DNA of 51,617 nucleotides from Guillardia theta CCMP2712 (lineage: Eukaryota > Cryptophyceae > Pyrenomonadales > Geminigeraceae), in assembly GCF_000315625.1 (NCBI RefSeq), contig NW_005434484.1, forward strand, positions 35,871 through 87,487. The letters are read 5' to 3'. This document shows, one piece after another, positions 35,406-44,804 of this stretch. The stretch's first letter is position 1. Every line of letters begins with the position of its first letter. The notes under the pieces were generated by a model. That model searched no databases. It worked only from the letters and a program-made list of their open reading frames with translations, and was not told where the DNA came from. The translations under genes and the position numbers were made by a program.

Positions 35406-35939
35406 CCCTTTGGTAGAGCCCCGTGACCGGTCAGGATTATTATCTACTTTTAAAAGACAGTACCGCAGAGAGTTTACTCATCGAAGGTATGTCGTATCTA
35501 GTCCACGTAACCCAGCTCAGAGTCACGTCTCACAAGTTCGTGACCATCGGGTACGAAAGTGCGCCCAGTGAATCGGCGCCCCGAAGGTCGGCACAGTGAC
35601 AGCGAGCAGCCTCCTGTAAGCTTCTTCCCTTCTTCCCCTCGGATATAACACAGTACGGTACCTCCGGAAAAATCTAGAGAGTCACGAGGGCCCGAAGGCA
35701 GTCTCGAGCACCCACGAATCATATCCGAAGTTTCTCCGCCCCTCTAGAAGACGATTCAGTCGGTTGTATGTGATAGAGCATGACGACGAAGTGACCTCTT
35801 TTCGTATCATGATATGCTGTAAGCTTCGAATCCCCGGAGGTCCGGCAAGGAAGCCTGATATTTTGATACGCTCTCGTGATGGTATGTAAGTAAATCTGTA
35901 GTGGTACAAATGAAACCTGACGGGTCACGAGGACTGTAC
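35406..35939. other. Spacer of palindrome 1
   Basis: This is the central, non-inverted spacer. It holds two copies of GTCACGAGG (35681-35689 and 35924-35932). It also has a CATATCCGAAGTTTCTCCGCCCC block (from about 35720) that recurs, diverged, at 37204. Minus-strand open frames of about 75 residues exist here but show no family features. Confidence 0.5.
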
Positions 35940-36107
35940 GAGATGCGAGGGTCACGGAGGGAGACCCCGAAGCAGGCGGGGAGAGTGTTGAAGTAGATCA
36001 CTGCTCCCCTCCCTCCCTCTACTCGCACGTCTCCCCCACCACTCCATCCCCTCTGTTAGTCCTCTCACGTGCATTCACACACCAGCATCCGTTCTCGTCT
36101 GTCAAGC

Positions 36108-36440
36108 ATGGCTCATCGTGACTCGTTATCCTCCTCCTCGCCTCCTGATGCTCTCTCCTCCTTCGCCAAGCCTCAGGCTCAGCATTCCTTGCAGCAGGGC
36201 CACCAGCTCTCCTCCCCCTCCTCATCCGCATCCTCCGTCGATGGATCTCCAGCATCCGCATCAAGCCTGCAGCGTCACGACGCGGGTCCCAGCCGCAGGA
36301 AGCAGCTCGACGCCCTCCGGCACTGCATCAAGCTTCTCACCGATGCCCACGAGCCAGACATACTCAGATCCTTGACAAGCTGCGCGTGGGTAGAGCGGCG
36401 AGGAGGGAGGAGGCTTGAGGGGTGTAGGAGTGAGCAATAA
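36108..36440 (+). CDS. Small unknown protein family, copy B (palindrome 1, right arm)
   Basis: An open frame of 110 residues from the ATG at 36108 (MAHRDSLSSSSPPD); an upstream in-frame ATG at 36069 would add 13 residues. Compared with copy A, it has an extra Gln/His/Ser segment (QAQHSLQQGHQLSS) in the disordered half. It keeps the same core: SRRKQLDALRHCIKLLTDAH, EPDILRSL and CAWVERR. The stop TAA lies inside AATAAA (36436-36441), as in copy A. A and B are transcribed divergently from the palindrome centre. The function is unknown. Confidence 0.5.
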   Translation: MAHRDSLSSSSPPDALSSFAKPQAQHSLQQGHQLSSPSSSASSVDGSPASASSLQRHDAGPSRRKQLDALRHCIKLLTDAHEPDILRSLTSCAWVERRGGRRLEGCRSEQ

Positions 36441-36540
36441 AAGGCGATGTGCGGCATAGACGCTTGATGATGACGTGAGGCCTCCCACTCTCGCCTTGTT
36501 ACCTGATGCTGCCAGGGATGTTTCTGATCCTGGTCAGGGT

Positions 36541-36690
36541 AGTAGGACATGCTTCCTGCCTCTGACCTCGTACCCCTGACAAGGGGGTAGGTAGTAGTAG
36601 TCAGGGTAGTAGGACATGCTTGCTGCCTCTGACCTCGTACCCCTGACCAGGGGGTAGGTAGTAGTAGTCAGGGTAGTAGGACATGCTTGC
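36541..36690 (-). repeat. 66-68 bp tandem repeat within right arm
   Basis: Inverted version of the units at 34599-34745, here with GGGGGTAGGTAGTAGTAGTC and GTAGTAGGACATGCTT motifs. One unit has CAAGGGG in place of CAGGGGG, so it is not an exact mirror. Confidence 0.82.
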
Positions 36691-36724
36691 TGTTGCCCTC
36701 ACACTCTTGCCTTGCTACTTGATG

Positions 36725-37314
36725 TCTGTCCTGTTGCATCGCTCAGTTGCCAGTCACAGTGTTTCTTCTTTTCCTGCACAAGGCTTGCGAGACTTTGACA
36801 TCCGAAGTTCAAGTAGAAACGCTTGAGCATGACCTGTGTATGCTGAGGCAGTTTGAGTAATCGGATCGGACAAGGCGGCTGACTGCTAGGGGGATCATCA
36901 GTGGAGAAGCTGACTTGGTCGGCAAATGAGGACGGGCAAGGTGGAAAGCAAATCTGAACTTTCGCACGCCAAACGTGACCTTGATCGCAACGCAGTCGCA
37001 GTTACTCACGAGCAGAGCGAGAGTCAGGCTCCTCAGATCGAACCTCGGAACATCCGAGTGTCCTAAGGCCCAGCCATTCCGCTCCTCACTATCATCTCCG
37101 GTGAACGTGACCCAGTTGCTTTACTCAAAGTTGAGTTAAAAATCAGTACGGGCGCCTGGCAGTGTAAGGAGTCACGAGGCGGAGACCTCGTGTAGTAAAG
37201 AACCATATCTAAAGTTTCTGCGCCCCCTTTCAAGGTTCCAGCCCCTCTACACGAGCCTGGCCCTCTTAAGATACAAGGCAGCCCCTCCCCGCACTCCCTG
37301 CTGCTTGGTTGTAT
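36725..37314. other. Spacer between the two palindromes
   Basis: No gene is seen. The interval has a dispersed-element copy (37120-37150), GTCACGAGG (37171-37179) and the diverged CATATCTAAAGTTTCTGCGCCCC block (37204 on). Confidence 0.5.
37120..37150 (+). repeat. Dispersed element, copy 2
   Basis: Matches copies 1 and 3 over ACTCAAAGTTGAGTTAAA and AATCAGTACG, with one transition (AAG to GAG), then diverges after GTACG. Confidence 0.8.
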
Positions 37315-37829
37315 ACCTCCCTCTGACCTCTGACGTCTAGCTTCAGCCTCTGTCTTGATGGCTCCTCCTCACGTTCTTCGTCCCGTCCTCCCCCTCCTCC
37401 CCCCTTCCCCCAGCTCGTCCCCGTCGCTTGACCTCTCGTTCTTGCCCTCCCCTCCCGCACCTGCTACGGACTCTGACTCTCCCCCCATGCCCTCGTCGAC
37501 TCCGGCCTCCTCTCTCCCTCCTTCCAGCGGCTCCTCCCTCGGCCTCGGCCCTACCCGCAGGAGGCAGCTCGACGCCCTCCAGCACTGCATCAAGCTCCTC
37601 ACCGACTCGGACAGGCCCGAGGCCCTCAAGTCCTTGCCGGGCGTCACCTGGACAGAACGCCAGGGACGGGGAGGGCAGGAGGCGAGCAGAAGAACAACGA
37701 GAGGAGGGGGGAGATGACAAGGAGGAGGAGAGGAGGGAAGGGCTGTGTCGGTGTAGGGTGCGGATACGGCACGTAATAAAGACGTGATAGAAGCTTTCAC
37801 GGGAGGTTGGGCGAGGAGAGGAGAGGAGG
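37315..37829 (+). repeat. Palindrome 2, left arm
   Basis: Inverted relative to 38144-38672. The outer ends share TGACGTCTAGCTTCAGCCTC and the inner ends share TGATAGAAGCTTTCACGGGA. It contains copy C of the small protein family. Confidence 0.85.
37358..37717 (+). CDS. Small unknown protein family, copy C (palindrome 2, left arm)
   Basis: 119 residues from the ATG at 37358 (MAPPHVLRPVLPLLPP). The N-terminal two thirds are Pro/Ser/Ala-rich (SLDLSFLPSPP, SSLPPSSGSS). The core is TRRRQLDALQHCIKLLTDSD, RPEALKSLPG, TWTERQGR. It aligns with A and B through the QLDAL-HCIKLLTD block and the trailing W-ER, while the nucleotides between the two palindromes differ at many silent sites. The C-terminal tail is Arg/Gly-rich. 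An AATAAA lies 58 bp after the stop (37775-37780). Function unknown. Confidence 0.5.
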   Translation: MAPPHVLRPVLPLLPPSPSSSPSLDLSFLPSPPAPATDSDSPPMPSSTPASSLPPSSGSSLGLGPTRRRQLDALQHCIKLLTDSDRPEALKSLPGVTWTERQGRGGQEASRRTTRGGGR

Positions 37830-38044
37830 ATATCATGACAGGTGCTTGCAGTATTAGAGACCTCCGACTTTGACGAATATACCTCCGTACTCACCTTCGA
37901 GTCCTCAGCCACCCAGTCAGACTTTCCTCAAGGAAGTTGAGGCTGCTCTGTGCTGCTGTATGGTATCATAGCCTATCGCTCATTGTAACAGCATACTGCT
38001 GGCGTGCTCTCTCAGCCAACACCTCCTCCTCCTCTCCTATACTC

Positions 38045-38160
38045 GCCCAACCTCCTCTCCCATGCTCGCCCAACCTCCTCTCCTATGTATGCTTGGCCAA
38101 CCTCCTCTCCTCCCCTCGCCCAACCTCCTCTCCTCGCCCAACCTCCTCTCCTATGCTCGC
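38045..38160 (+). repeat. Tandem CCCAACCTCCTCTCC repeat
   Basis: Six or so irregular copies of CTCGCCCAACCTCCTCTCC at the inner edge of palindrome 2. Only one or two units are seen at the inner edge of the opposite arm. Confidence 0.85.
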
Positions 38161-38672
38161 CCAAACTTCCCGTGAAAGCTTCTATCACGTCTTTATTACT
38201 GTAATTACTGCTGTATACACCCTACACTGCTTGTCCTCTCCCTCCCCTCCTCCTCCTTGTCCTCTCCCTCCTCCTCTCGTTGTTCTTCTGCTCGCCTCCT
38301 GCCCTCCCCGTCCCTGGCGTTCTGTCCAGGTGATGCCCGGCAAGGACTTCAGGGCCTCGGGCCTGTCCGAGTCGGTGAGGAGCTTGATGCAGTGCTGGAG
38401 GGCGTCGAGCTGCCTCCTGCGGGTAGGGCCGAGGCCGAGGGAGGAGCCGCTGGAAGGAGGGAGAGAGGAGGCCGGAGTCGACGAGGGCATGGGGGGAGAG
38501 TCAGAGTCCGTAGCAGGTGCGGGAGGGGAGGGAGGAGGGGAGGGCAAGAACGAGAGGTCAAGCGATGGGGAAGAGATGGGGGAAGGGGGGAGGTGAAAGA
38601 GGAGGTTGGGAGAAGGATACAGAGGAGCCATCAAGACAGAGGCTGAAGCTAGACGTCAGATGCGAGGTCAAA
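38144..38672 (-). repeat. Palindrome 2, right arm
   Basis: Inverted counterpart of 37315-37829, about 315 bp away. It contains copy D on the minus strand, so in this palindrome the two small genes converge, opposite to palindrome 1. Confidence 0.85.
38185..38631 (-). CDS. Small unknown protein family, copy D (palindrome 2, right arm)
   Basis: 148 residues from the ATG at 38631 (MAPLYPSPNLLFHLPP). It has the same Pro/Ser N-terminal half as copy C and the identical core (TRRRQLDALQHCIKLLTDSD, RPEALKSLPG, TWTERQGR). The end is a longer Gly/Arg-rich tail finishing TAVITVIKT. The tail reads into the region where AATAAA lies (TTTATT at 38192-38197), so the tail may be removed by splicing or be non-coding in part. 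C and D differ by small indels (for example an additional PPSP in D). Function unknown. Confidence 0.48.
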   Translation of the reverse strand: MAPLYPSPNLLFHLPPSPISSPSLDLSFLPSPPPSPPAPATDSDSPPMPSSTPASSLPPSSGSSLGLGPTRRRQLDALQHCIKLLTDSDRPEALKSLPGITWTERQGRGGQEASRRTTRGGGRGQGGGGEGEDKQCRVYTAVITVIKT

Positions 38673-39768
38673 TCAGACGCCAGACGTCAAGGGATGTATA
38701 GAGGGGCAGGCAACCATGTGGTAGGGATCCAGGTAACGTGACATAGCGGAACTAAAGGGGGCGGAGAACGGGGAACTCGGAATATATATCGTCAGCCTCG
38801 TGACTGCCTGAAGTGACTTGAAGGAGTCGCATGGGCCTTACAGGCGGATATTTCCATGTTGCCGTGCCAATGCCGTGAGAACAACTTTACGGTAGGAGTC
38901 ACGAGGAAAGTCAATTGATCATATTGAAAACGATTTTTAGTCAATAATTCAAGCACAGGCTAGGCCACTGTTGCCTCGCTACTAGCTTAGCCCACGGTAC
39001 TGAAAAGTTTCCCCGCGGGGGCCCGCGGCCGGGCCGCGCTGCCCTGGCCCGGCCGCTGCGCCGGCGGCACGCGGCCGCCGCTGGGGGCCGGCCCCGCCGT
39101 GTGAGCACTGAGCCTGTCACGGTGCCACCGGGTGAGCCGGGCGACCGGCCGTACGCCCGTGACGCGGGCCGGGCCCGCCGGCGCAGTCACCGCGGTCAGT
39201 CCGACCGTCACTTCAAGCCGAATGCCCGGCAGTGCCCGGCACCGTGACCGCACTGTTGCCACGGTACGGTACCTGCCCGGCGGGCCTGACCCTCCAAGCC
39301 TCACAGATCAATGAGCTGCCCGCCGTCCGGCGCCGCGGGCAAGACGGCAGCACGCCGGCGCGGCCCGCCTGCCACGGTACCGTACGGCCGCCCGCCCGCC
39401 GTTCGCCGGGCCGGGGCCCGGCAAGTTTAGTTCAGTGTGCGTTTAGCCTAAAGTCTAAATGCGGAAACACAGTGGCGATGGCTTGAGGGGATGGAACGGG
39501 GGCATGATGTGAGAGGAAAAAAGAGGCGAAATGTTGTGATGAAGATGATGGAGAGGAAATGATTCAATCCAGGATCATTGGAAATCTGAAGAAGATAGGC
39601 TGAGGATGAGACAGAGGTAGCCATTTTGTGTTAGCCATGTGTTGATCTGAAGTGAGCGTGTAAGATCAAGCCATCGAAAGCATATGCATAGGTCATATTC
39701 AATTTACAGATCAGAGATAGTGTTTGCTTTCACAACTTGCCTGTACGATCTGTCCAAGTGATCTCTTC
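38673..39768. other. Gene-free interval with GC islands
   Basis: The interval has an inverted CCGCCCCCTTT block (38754-38765), GTCACGAGG copies (reverse at 38796-38804, forward at 38898-38906) and the long GC island (39009-39423). After it comes AT-richer unique-looking sequence with no clear gene. Confidence 0.55.
39009..39423. repeat. Long GC-rich island
   Basis: About 400 bp dominated by GGCCGG, CCCGGC and GCCGCC strings with interspersed GTGACCG/CACGGT motifs. It is much longer than the other islands. Open frames exist on both strands because stops are rare at this GC content, and I do not regard them as genes. Confidence 0.7.
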
Positions 39769-40177
39769 ATGGCAGGAATCCCATTCTTTGATCAGTTGAT
39801 CCGAGACTATGTTCGCTATCCTGGTCCGGGCGTTTGCTCATGGGGAGATGTTGTACGCGCTCCCCTCAGGCACGGAGAGGGTAAGATGGTTGTTCTCCTG
39901 TGCGATCCCGCTCAATCGATGGCATCTCCAGGTTGTTACCGGGGAGGAGGGGAAGTCCGCAGTGAACTCGGCACTAGCGGCTGCGGCAGGAGGAGGGGCT
40001 CTCGGTCAGAGCGACCTCTCTCTTGCCAAGAAGCTAGCCGTCTCTCCCGAGCTCCTGCACAAAGAGAAGCTCAAGGCCAAGGAAGGTTTCTGCGAGACTG
40101 CCCTCTGGAACTGTACCGATCTCTGTGAGATTACCTTGCGTCTGCTGGTTTGCCTGCTAACCGTGACTGTCCAATAG
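39769..40177 (+). CDS. Possible small gene, unknown
   Basis: Weak evidence for an exon-bearing gene. One open stretch starts MAGIPFFDQLIRDYVRYP. A second frame reads HGEMLYALPSGTER, with a GTAAGA donor after it. An exon resuming VVTGEEGKSAVNSALAAAAG then continues with DLSLAKKLAVSPELLHKEKL and KAKEGFCETALWNCTDL. The last segment looks coding (helical, mixed composition, no repeat). The join between the first two pieces is not resolved and may be wrong. I recognise no family. Confidence 0.3.
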
Positions 40178-40435
40178 ATGGATCCAACTGAAACATGCGA
40201 GTCACCTGAAGGACAGACGTGCTTCTGAGCAATGAGATCGTTCTATGGGGCTAGGATAGTTTAGTTGATTCTTCAATTTCATTCCTATCTTAGATGAAGA
40301 CTTGTCGCTTTGAAGGAACTGAGACCGACAACAATCAATGAACAAGTACTAAGGTTCACACCAAGTAGAGAGGTACGAATCAAGCTTGAAGCACAAAGAA
40401 CGAACTATAGTACAACACCACAAAGAAGTTAGGTT

Positions 40436-41152
40436 TCAGTCGAAGCGATCGTCTCCGTAATACTCCTCAGAGTAGACAACAGCCTTTACGATCTGTCAGT
40501 GCCAACAATGGCGCGAGGAAAACCTCACCTGCACAGCCTCACGGAACTCGATCTGCTTCCTATTCAGTCCATTCTTCATCCACCACGACACAAACTCTTC
40601 CTGAGAGATAACGCCATCGCTGGTAACACCTTGTCAGATCTACTTGTCACAGACGAGGAGTTTTCACCCGTTAACGTCGATTTCCCTCAGATATTCGCTT
40701 ATTTCATCGACGTCTCCATAACCCGCATTTCCCAGCACAACTGCAAGACTGCCAACACATCATTCGGATGGGAAATAGTGCCAAATAAATACGCTAACCT
40801 GTGCATTTCAGAATGGTCGATCACGCCATTTTCGTCAAGATCGATAAGAGAAAATGCTTCCTGTTTCCACATCCATCACCCAAAAGGAAAGAGGGAAAGC
40901 AGAACGCACAAGGATACAGTTGATATCTTGCGTATCGGGGCAATTATGCTTCAACCGCTGGCACTTAGAACTGCTGCGAATGGTTGGTTCGTAGTTCATG
41001 GCAGGGCTCATCGCCGCTCCATTCTCGTTCAAGCGAGTGCTGCTGATTGCGCGGAATTCTTTACGGACAGGAAAGAATTGTTTGCGTGTAGCCCTTGACA
41101 CCCCGTTGAAGATGCCGGCAGAAAGTGCTCTTGAGAAATTTATCCTGAGCAT
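40436..41152 (-). CDS. EF-hand calcium-binding protein, probably mitochondrial
   Basis: Start at 41152. The N-terminus is rich in Arg/Ser with few acidic residues (MLRINFSRALSAGIFNGVSR), as in mitochondrial presequences. Later exons encode two canonical EF-hand loops: DLDENGVIDHSE, and DVNGDGVISQEE, the latter created by the join of 40529-40619 to the preceding exon. A helical linker (LAVVLGNAGYGDVDEISEYL) lies between them. The last exons read FVSWWMKNGLNRKQIEFREA and VVYSEEYYGDDRFD. The final exon is 40436-40492. Total length is about 178 residues. The first join (around 40900) is the weakest; a 49-nt intron gives the right frame. The likely role is a calcium sensor or regulator; the compartment is inferred from the presequence only. 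Confidence 0.7.
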
Positions 41153-42826
41153 CCCGAGAATGCCAAGATGAAGATTTCTGGAAGCTTTTGATGACGATCG
41201 TTGGGGTCTGCAGCAGAAGAAAACAGGATCAGTTTTCGAAACAACAGGAACGAAGCAGAATAAGACACCAATGAAGCGACCCATCTCGAAGAAACCAGAC
41301 ACTCAAGTCAACTAACAAGGAACTCTTCGATATGAGCGAGACAGACATAGAAGGTAAAAGGATAGACCCCTCCAGCTCTAAATCCATAATGAGCACTCCG
41401 TCGTCAACATCGCAGAGCCCTCCCCAAATCTCATCAGCAGCGACCTAAATCTTATCCGTTTCTATCCACTCGACCCGATTTCGATTTCTACGGAACTTTT
41501 GAACCTCTCTTTCTCTCTCTGCTGCCAACTTTATTCCTGCCAACTTGAATAAATTGGCATGATCCACAGTGAATCAAAGGCATCTACCTCGGCCAACCCT
41601 CCACACACCAAGAAGCAAATCTAGATAGTTTGCATGCATTAAGGAAGTCAATTCCCTCTTTCTTCTATCTCTCTATGTCATCCATGCCCTCCAGCAAAGT
41701 ATGGAAGTTCAACGTCTAGATCAATCCACTTCTTCCCAGCAACGGTACCAAACTCTCACTCAAAAATTCAACACAACTTCGATTCCTTACTCTCAGTGAT
41801 GATCAAGGACAGAGCAATCATGCCCTTCTTCCTCCTCGCTCTCCTGCACGTACATCTGCAAAGAACAAGTCGAAGACGACCCGTGGCTACACTTGCTCCC
41901 GCTGCTCTTGCTTCTGCTCCTTCTGCTCCTCCGCCTGCTCCTGTTCCCCCACATTGCCATTGAAAGATTCGGTTTCACCCACAACAGTCACGCAGGGGTG
42001 GGTTGATCTTCAACTTGAGGGGTAGGGTACTTTTTCCACTGTGTATGAGGGGTACTAGGGTGCACATCCACAGGTGGAGGTGTTTAGAAGGATACCCCAG
42101 CCTGTAGCTGACACACTTGCAAATCAAAGGGTGGGGTAGTGTGAACAGGGGTGGGTTGTCCGGATATACTCACAAGGTTAGCTCTGATGGGGTAGGGTGG
42201 GTAGGTCATGACGGTGGGTAGGGGTAATTTTACGTACGACCGGAAGGACAGCATCTCGATAGATCTCATCGGATTCTGGGGGTAGGCAAGACAAAGGGTA
42301 GGGTGTAGTGAAAAAATAAGGGGTACTTTGAGTCGCTCTCTGAAATATTTGGAATAAGTGGGGTAGGGGGTCAATGGTTCTCTATAAAACAAGTTCATGC
42401 CCTAGGTAGTACAGGCTGTATAAGGGGGTACTCTTGAAATTTTGTTTTTTTCCAGGAACCATCAAAACTAGGGGGGTGAGGGGTACTGAAGAGAGGGTCG
42501 TATGTATGTTTCAGCTTGACAGAACCTTGCAGGGGTAGTCCGAGCAGGCTTTTAAACGGGGAGACCGATGCCCATTAGACTACCCTATAAATGGTAGGGT
42601 AGTCCATTGAGGAAAGTAGAGGTGTTGGAAGTACCATTCACGCGCAATGCAATCCTTTACTAGGTGGGGTAGTAAAGGTATAAAGTGAAGGGACTCAAAG
42701 GTAAAAGACCGGTACATTTTCCCAAATAAATCGGGTATTCCAGAGGTAGGGTACTTTTAAAATGGAGGAGGTACGACCGCCCGGGACTGTTGAGTTATCC
42801 TGGGCTGGTCAACATGGCAGCGACGA
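41153..42826. other. Intergenic interval ending in a G-rich zone
   Basis: 41153-41990 is unremarkable unique-looking sequence with no convincing gene. From 41993 to 42760 the + strand becomes rich in GGGGTA and GGGTAGGG motifs, listed separately. Confidence 0.5.
41993..42760 (+). repeat. Degenerate GGGGTA/GGGTAGGG repeat zone
   Basis: At least a dozen irregularly spaced GGGGTAGGGT, GGGTGGGT, GGGGTACT and GGGTAGTC motifs lie on one strand over about 770 bp, separated by 20-60 bp of less repetitive sequence. Smaller patches with the same flavour occur at 27530-27640 and 29270-29420. Confidence 0.65.
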
Positions 42827-44804
42827 CTACAAGACTGGAAGCGAAGCGATGCTGGCGTTCTCGTTCCTGCCGGCAAGAAGAGGAAAGATGAGAGACTGAA
42901 AGAAGGAGGAGGAGGAGGAAGGTACCCAGGGAGGGATCTCCAGACTTGCGCCCAGACCTTGTTGGCGCTCTCGTCGCAAGTCTCCTTGAAAACATCCTTA
43001 GCAACAAGATCAGACCGTCTGGGTCTTGCAGTGCGAGGGCAGAGAGACTTACAGGCTCGAAGTCTTCAAGAAGTTCAGCGCTGCAGAGGCAACTTTAGTA
43101 CAAGAGCAGAGAATGAGTCAAGAGGGGAGGAAGGAACGCGAGCATCAGGAGCGCGTGCAAGGCAGGTGATATGAGTCGTAGATGGAAAGATGCATCGAGG
43201 AAGAAGAGAACGGATAGCAAGAATGCAGGTGATAACGGATGAGAGGCAAGAAGACATGGGATCACGAGACTTACTCGCAGTAGACCAAGTCGCTTGCTGA
43301 GAGCATTTCTTCGTCGCCATTGCTCGCAACTTTGCCAGCGTCCCCAGCCTCTGCAAGCAGCCAACCATGATTCTCCAGCTCTCCCTGTAGCTGTCTTGGA
43401 CCCCAGCTGGAGGCAAGTCAACGCATGACCTGCCGCATGGCTCACCCCTCACCCGGCAAAGCCCATGATGAACTTGAAGTCCGAGGTCTTGGCCTCCCCT
43501 CGTCTTACTGTAGGCCCCCGGTGCAATAAGGAGAGATTGAGGAGCGACCGCAGTCAGCAAGAAGAGGAGGAGCAACGAGGGGAAGGGAGGAACAGAGGGG
43601 AGGAGGAGAAGGTGGAGGGACGATGAGCTAACAACAACTTGAATCGACTACAGAATGAGAGAGGGCTGAAGAATGAGCACCAACCTTTCTCGGACGCAGC
43701 GTCCAGGTCGCACTGCCAGTAGACTCCATCCAAGATCTTAATAAATCCAGTCTCAGAGGTATCTCTCTTGGTCGCAAGAGAGGAGGGGGACTCTGCACAA
43801 GTGGAGAGAAGGGTGGAGACAAGGCATTTTGCATCGAGCAGGTGCACAAAGGTGTACCTTGCACGAACCCTCCAAGTCGCCATGCGGATGCAGTATAGAA
43901 ATGAAATTCGACGACATTCCCTGTCAACAGCAGGTCAGATAGCTTCGTCCTCCTCTGCGAGGTGCTCCATACTCCTCCTTTGTACACTGGGCAATCAGCA
44001 AATTCGCGCAGACCTCGCTTCACCTGCCATTGCGATCAGCAAGCTCGACTGTGCGCGCTCGACATGCACATTCTGGCTCCTACTACCGGCCGATGACGAT
44101 TTCATGAGATCTGAAACCTGTCAGGAATCTCGACGTCAGCCATGACAGTCAGGTCCTCACAACAGCTGCATGATACAACCTTCAGTTTCGTTTTCCGATT
44201 CACCATCACTCCCAGAGTTCCATCCGCCTCCTCGTGCTAGACAACGGAGGACATTAAGGAGATAAAAAGGGAGGGGAGAGAGAAAGCTTACCTTCAGGAT
44301 GATCAGGATCCCCCTGTTGAGACTAAATGACAAGAGCGGATGGGCCAGCAGAAACTGTCCTCGTTCGAATGAGCCTTCCTTTGCAACCTTGATATTGTAC
44401 TTCTGCCCAGCACTCGAGGGAACATTGTCGAAAATCCCGAGCTCTCGCGCCTTTGCAAGGTTTCTCTCTAGGACTTTAATCGCGCTGGTAGCAGCATCGA
44501 ATAGAAGGTCCTTGTTGGTATTGCCATCCAACGGAGATCGGAAGGCTTCACGGATGACGTGGACTGCCTTGACCTCTGGCAGGTAGAAGGTTCCTCCACC
44601 ATTCATCTTCCTCACGTAAGGCTCCATAAACCTTTGCTCCTTGGTCGCAACCTTGTCCTCTGAAGGCTTCCAAGATTTGGTCCGATGATCATAAAATCTT
44701 CCAGGGGTGGCGATGAGCAGAGCTTTGATTCCCGGGTTCTTGTCATGCTGCTTGGCCGTTCGAAAAAGAATCCGATAGAAAGATCGTACAACTCTCGCTG
44801 ACAT
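42827..44804 (-). CDS. LYR-like N-terminus fused to YqgE/AlgH (DUF179) domain
   Basis: Eleven exons can be joined in phase from the start at 44804: 44292-44804, 44180-44236, 44024-44117, a 14-nt exon at 43973-43986, then further exons to 42827-42866. They give about 382 residues. Residues 1-130 resemble an LYR/Complex1-type helical protein (VVRSFYRILFRTAKQ, then VIREAFR and a helical ERNLAKARELG). The DUF179 part starts at about 150: GQFLLAHPLL, GILIILKHEEADGTLGVMVN, VYKGG, ISILHPHGDLEGS, ILDGVYWQCDLDAA, DFKFIMGFAGWGPRQLQGEL, and ends VWAQVWRSLPG. DUF179 proteins are widespread in bacteria and plastid-bearing eukaryotes, with poorly known roles. A separate upstream frame (45061, MKYCTCSAQALFTFPAS) could be a targeting exon, but I could not link it. 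Confidence 0.78.

Larger units (their letters stand above)
35940..36724 (-). repeat. Palindrome 1, right arm
   Basis: Inverted counterpart of 34561-35405. It contains copy B of the small protein family on the + strand and, distal to it, the inverted tandem units at about 36541-36690. Confidence 0.88.

Noticed and set aside
34599-36690. CRISPR-like array from the 66-68 bp tandem units
   Set aside because: Units are adjacent with no unique spacers, occur as mirrored sets and lie in eukaryotic DNA.
38987-39486. Open frames on both strands through the long GC island
   Set aside because: Stop codons are rare at this composition; the frames are low complexity and lack any family feature.
40499-41098. 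199-residue plus-strand frame
   Set aside because: It is the antisense of the EF-hand gene, whose loops and splice sites are clear on the minus strand.
43075-43575. Minus-strand frame with Leu-rich start next to the DUF179 gene
   Set aside because: It spans introns and exons of the DUF179 gene in the wrong frame; the family reading requires the spliced exons.
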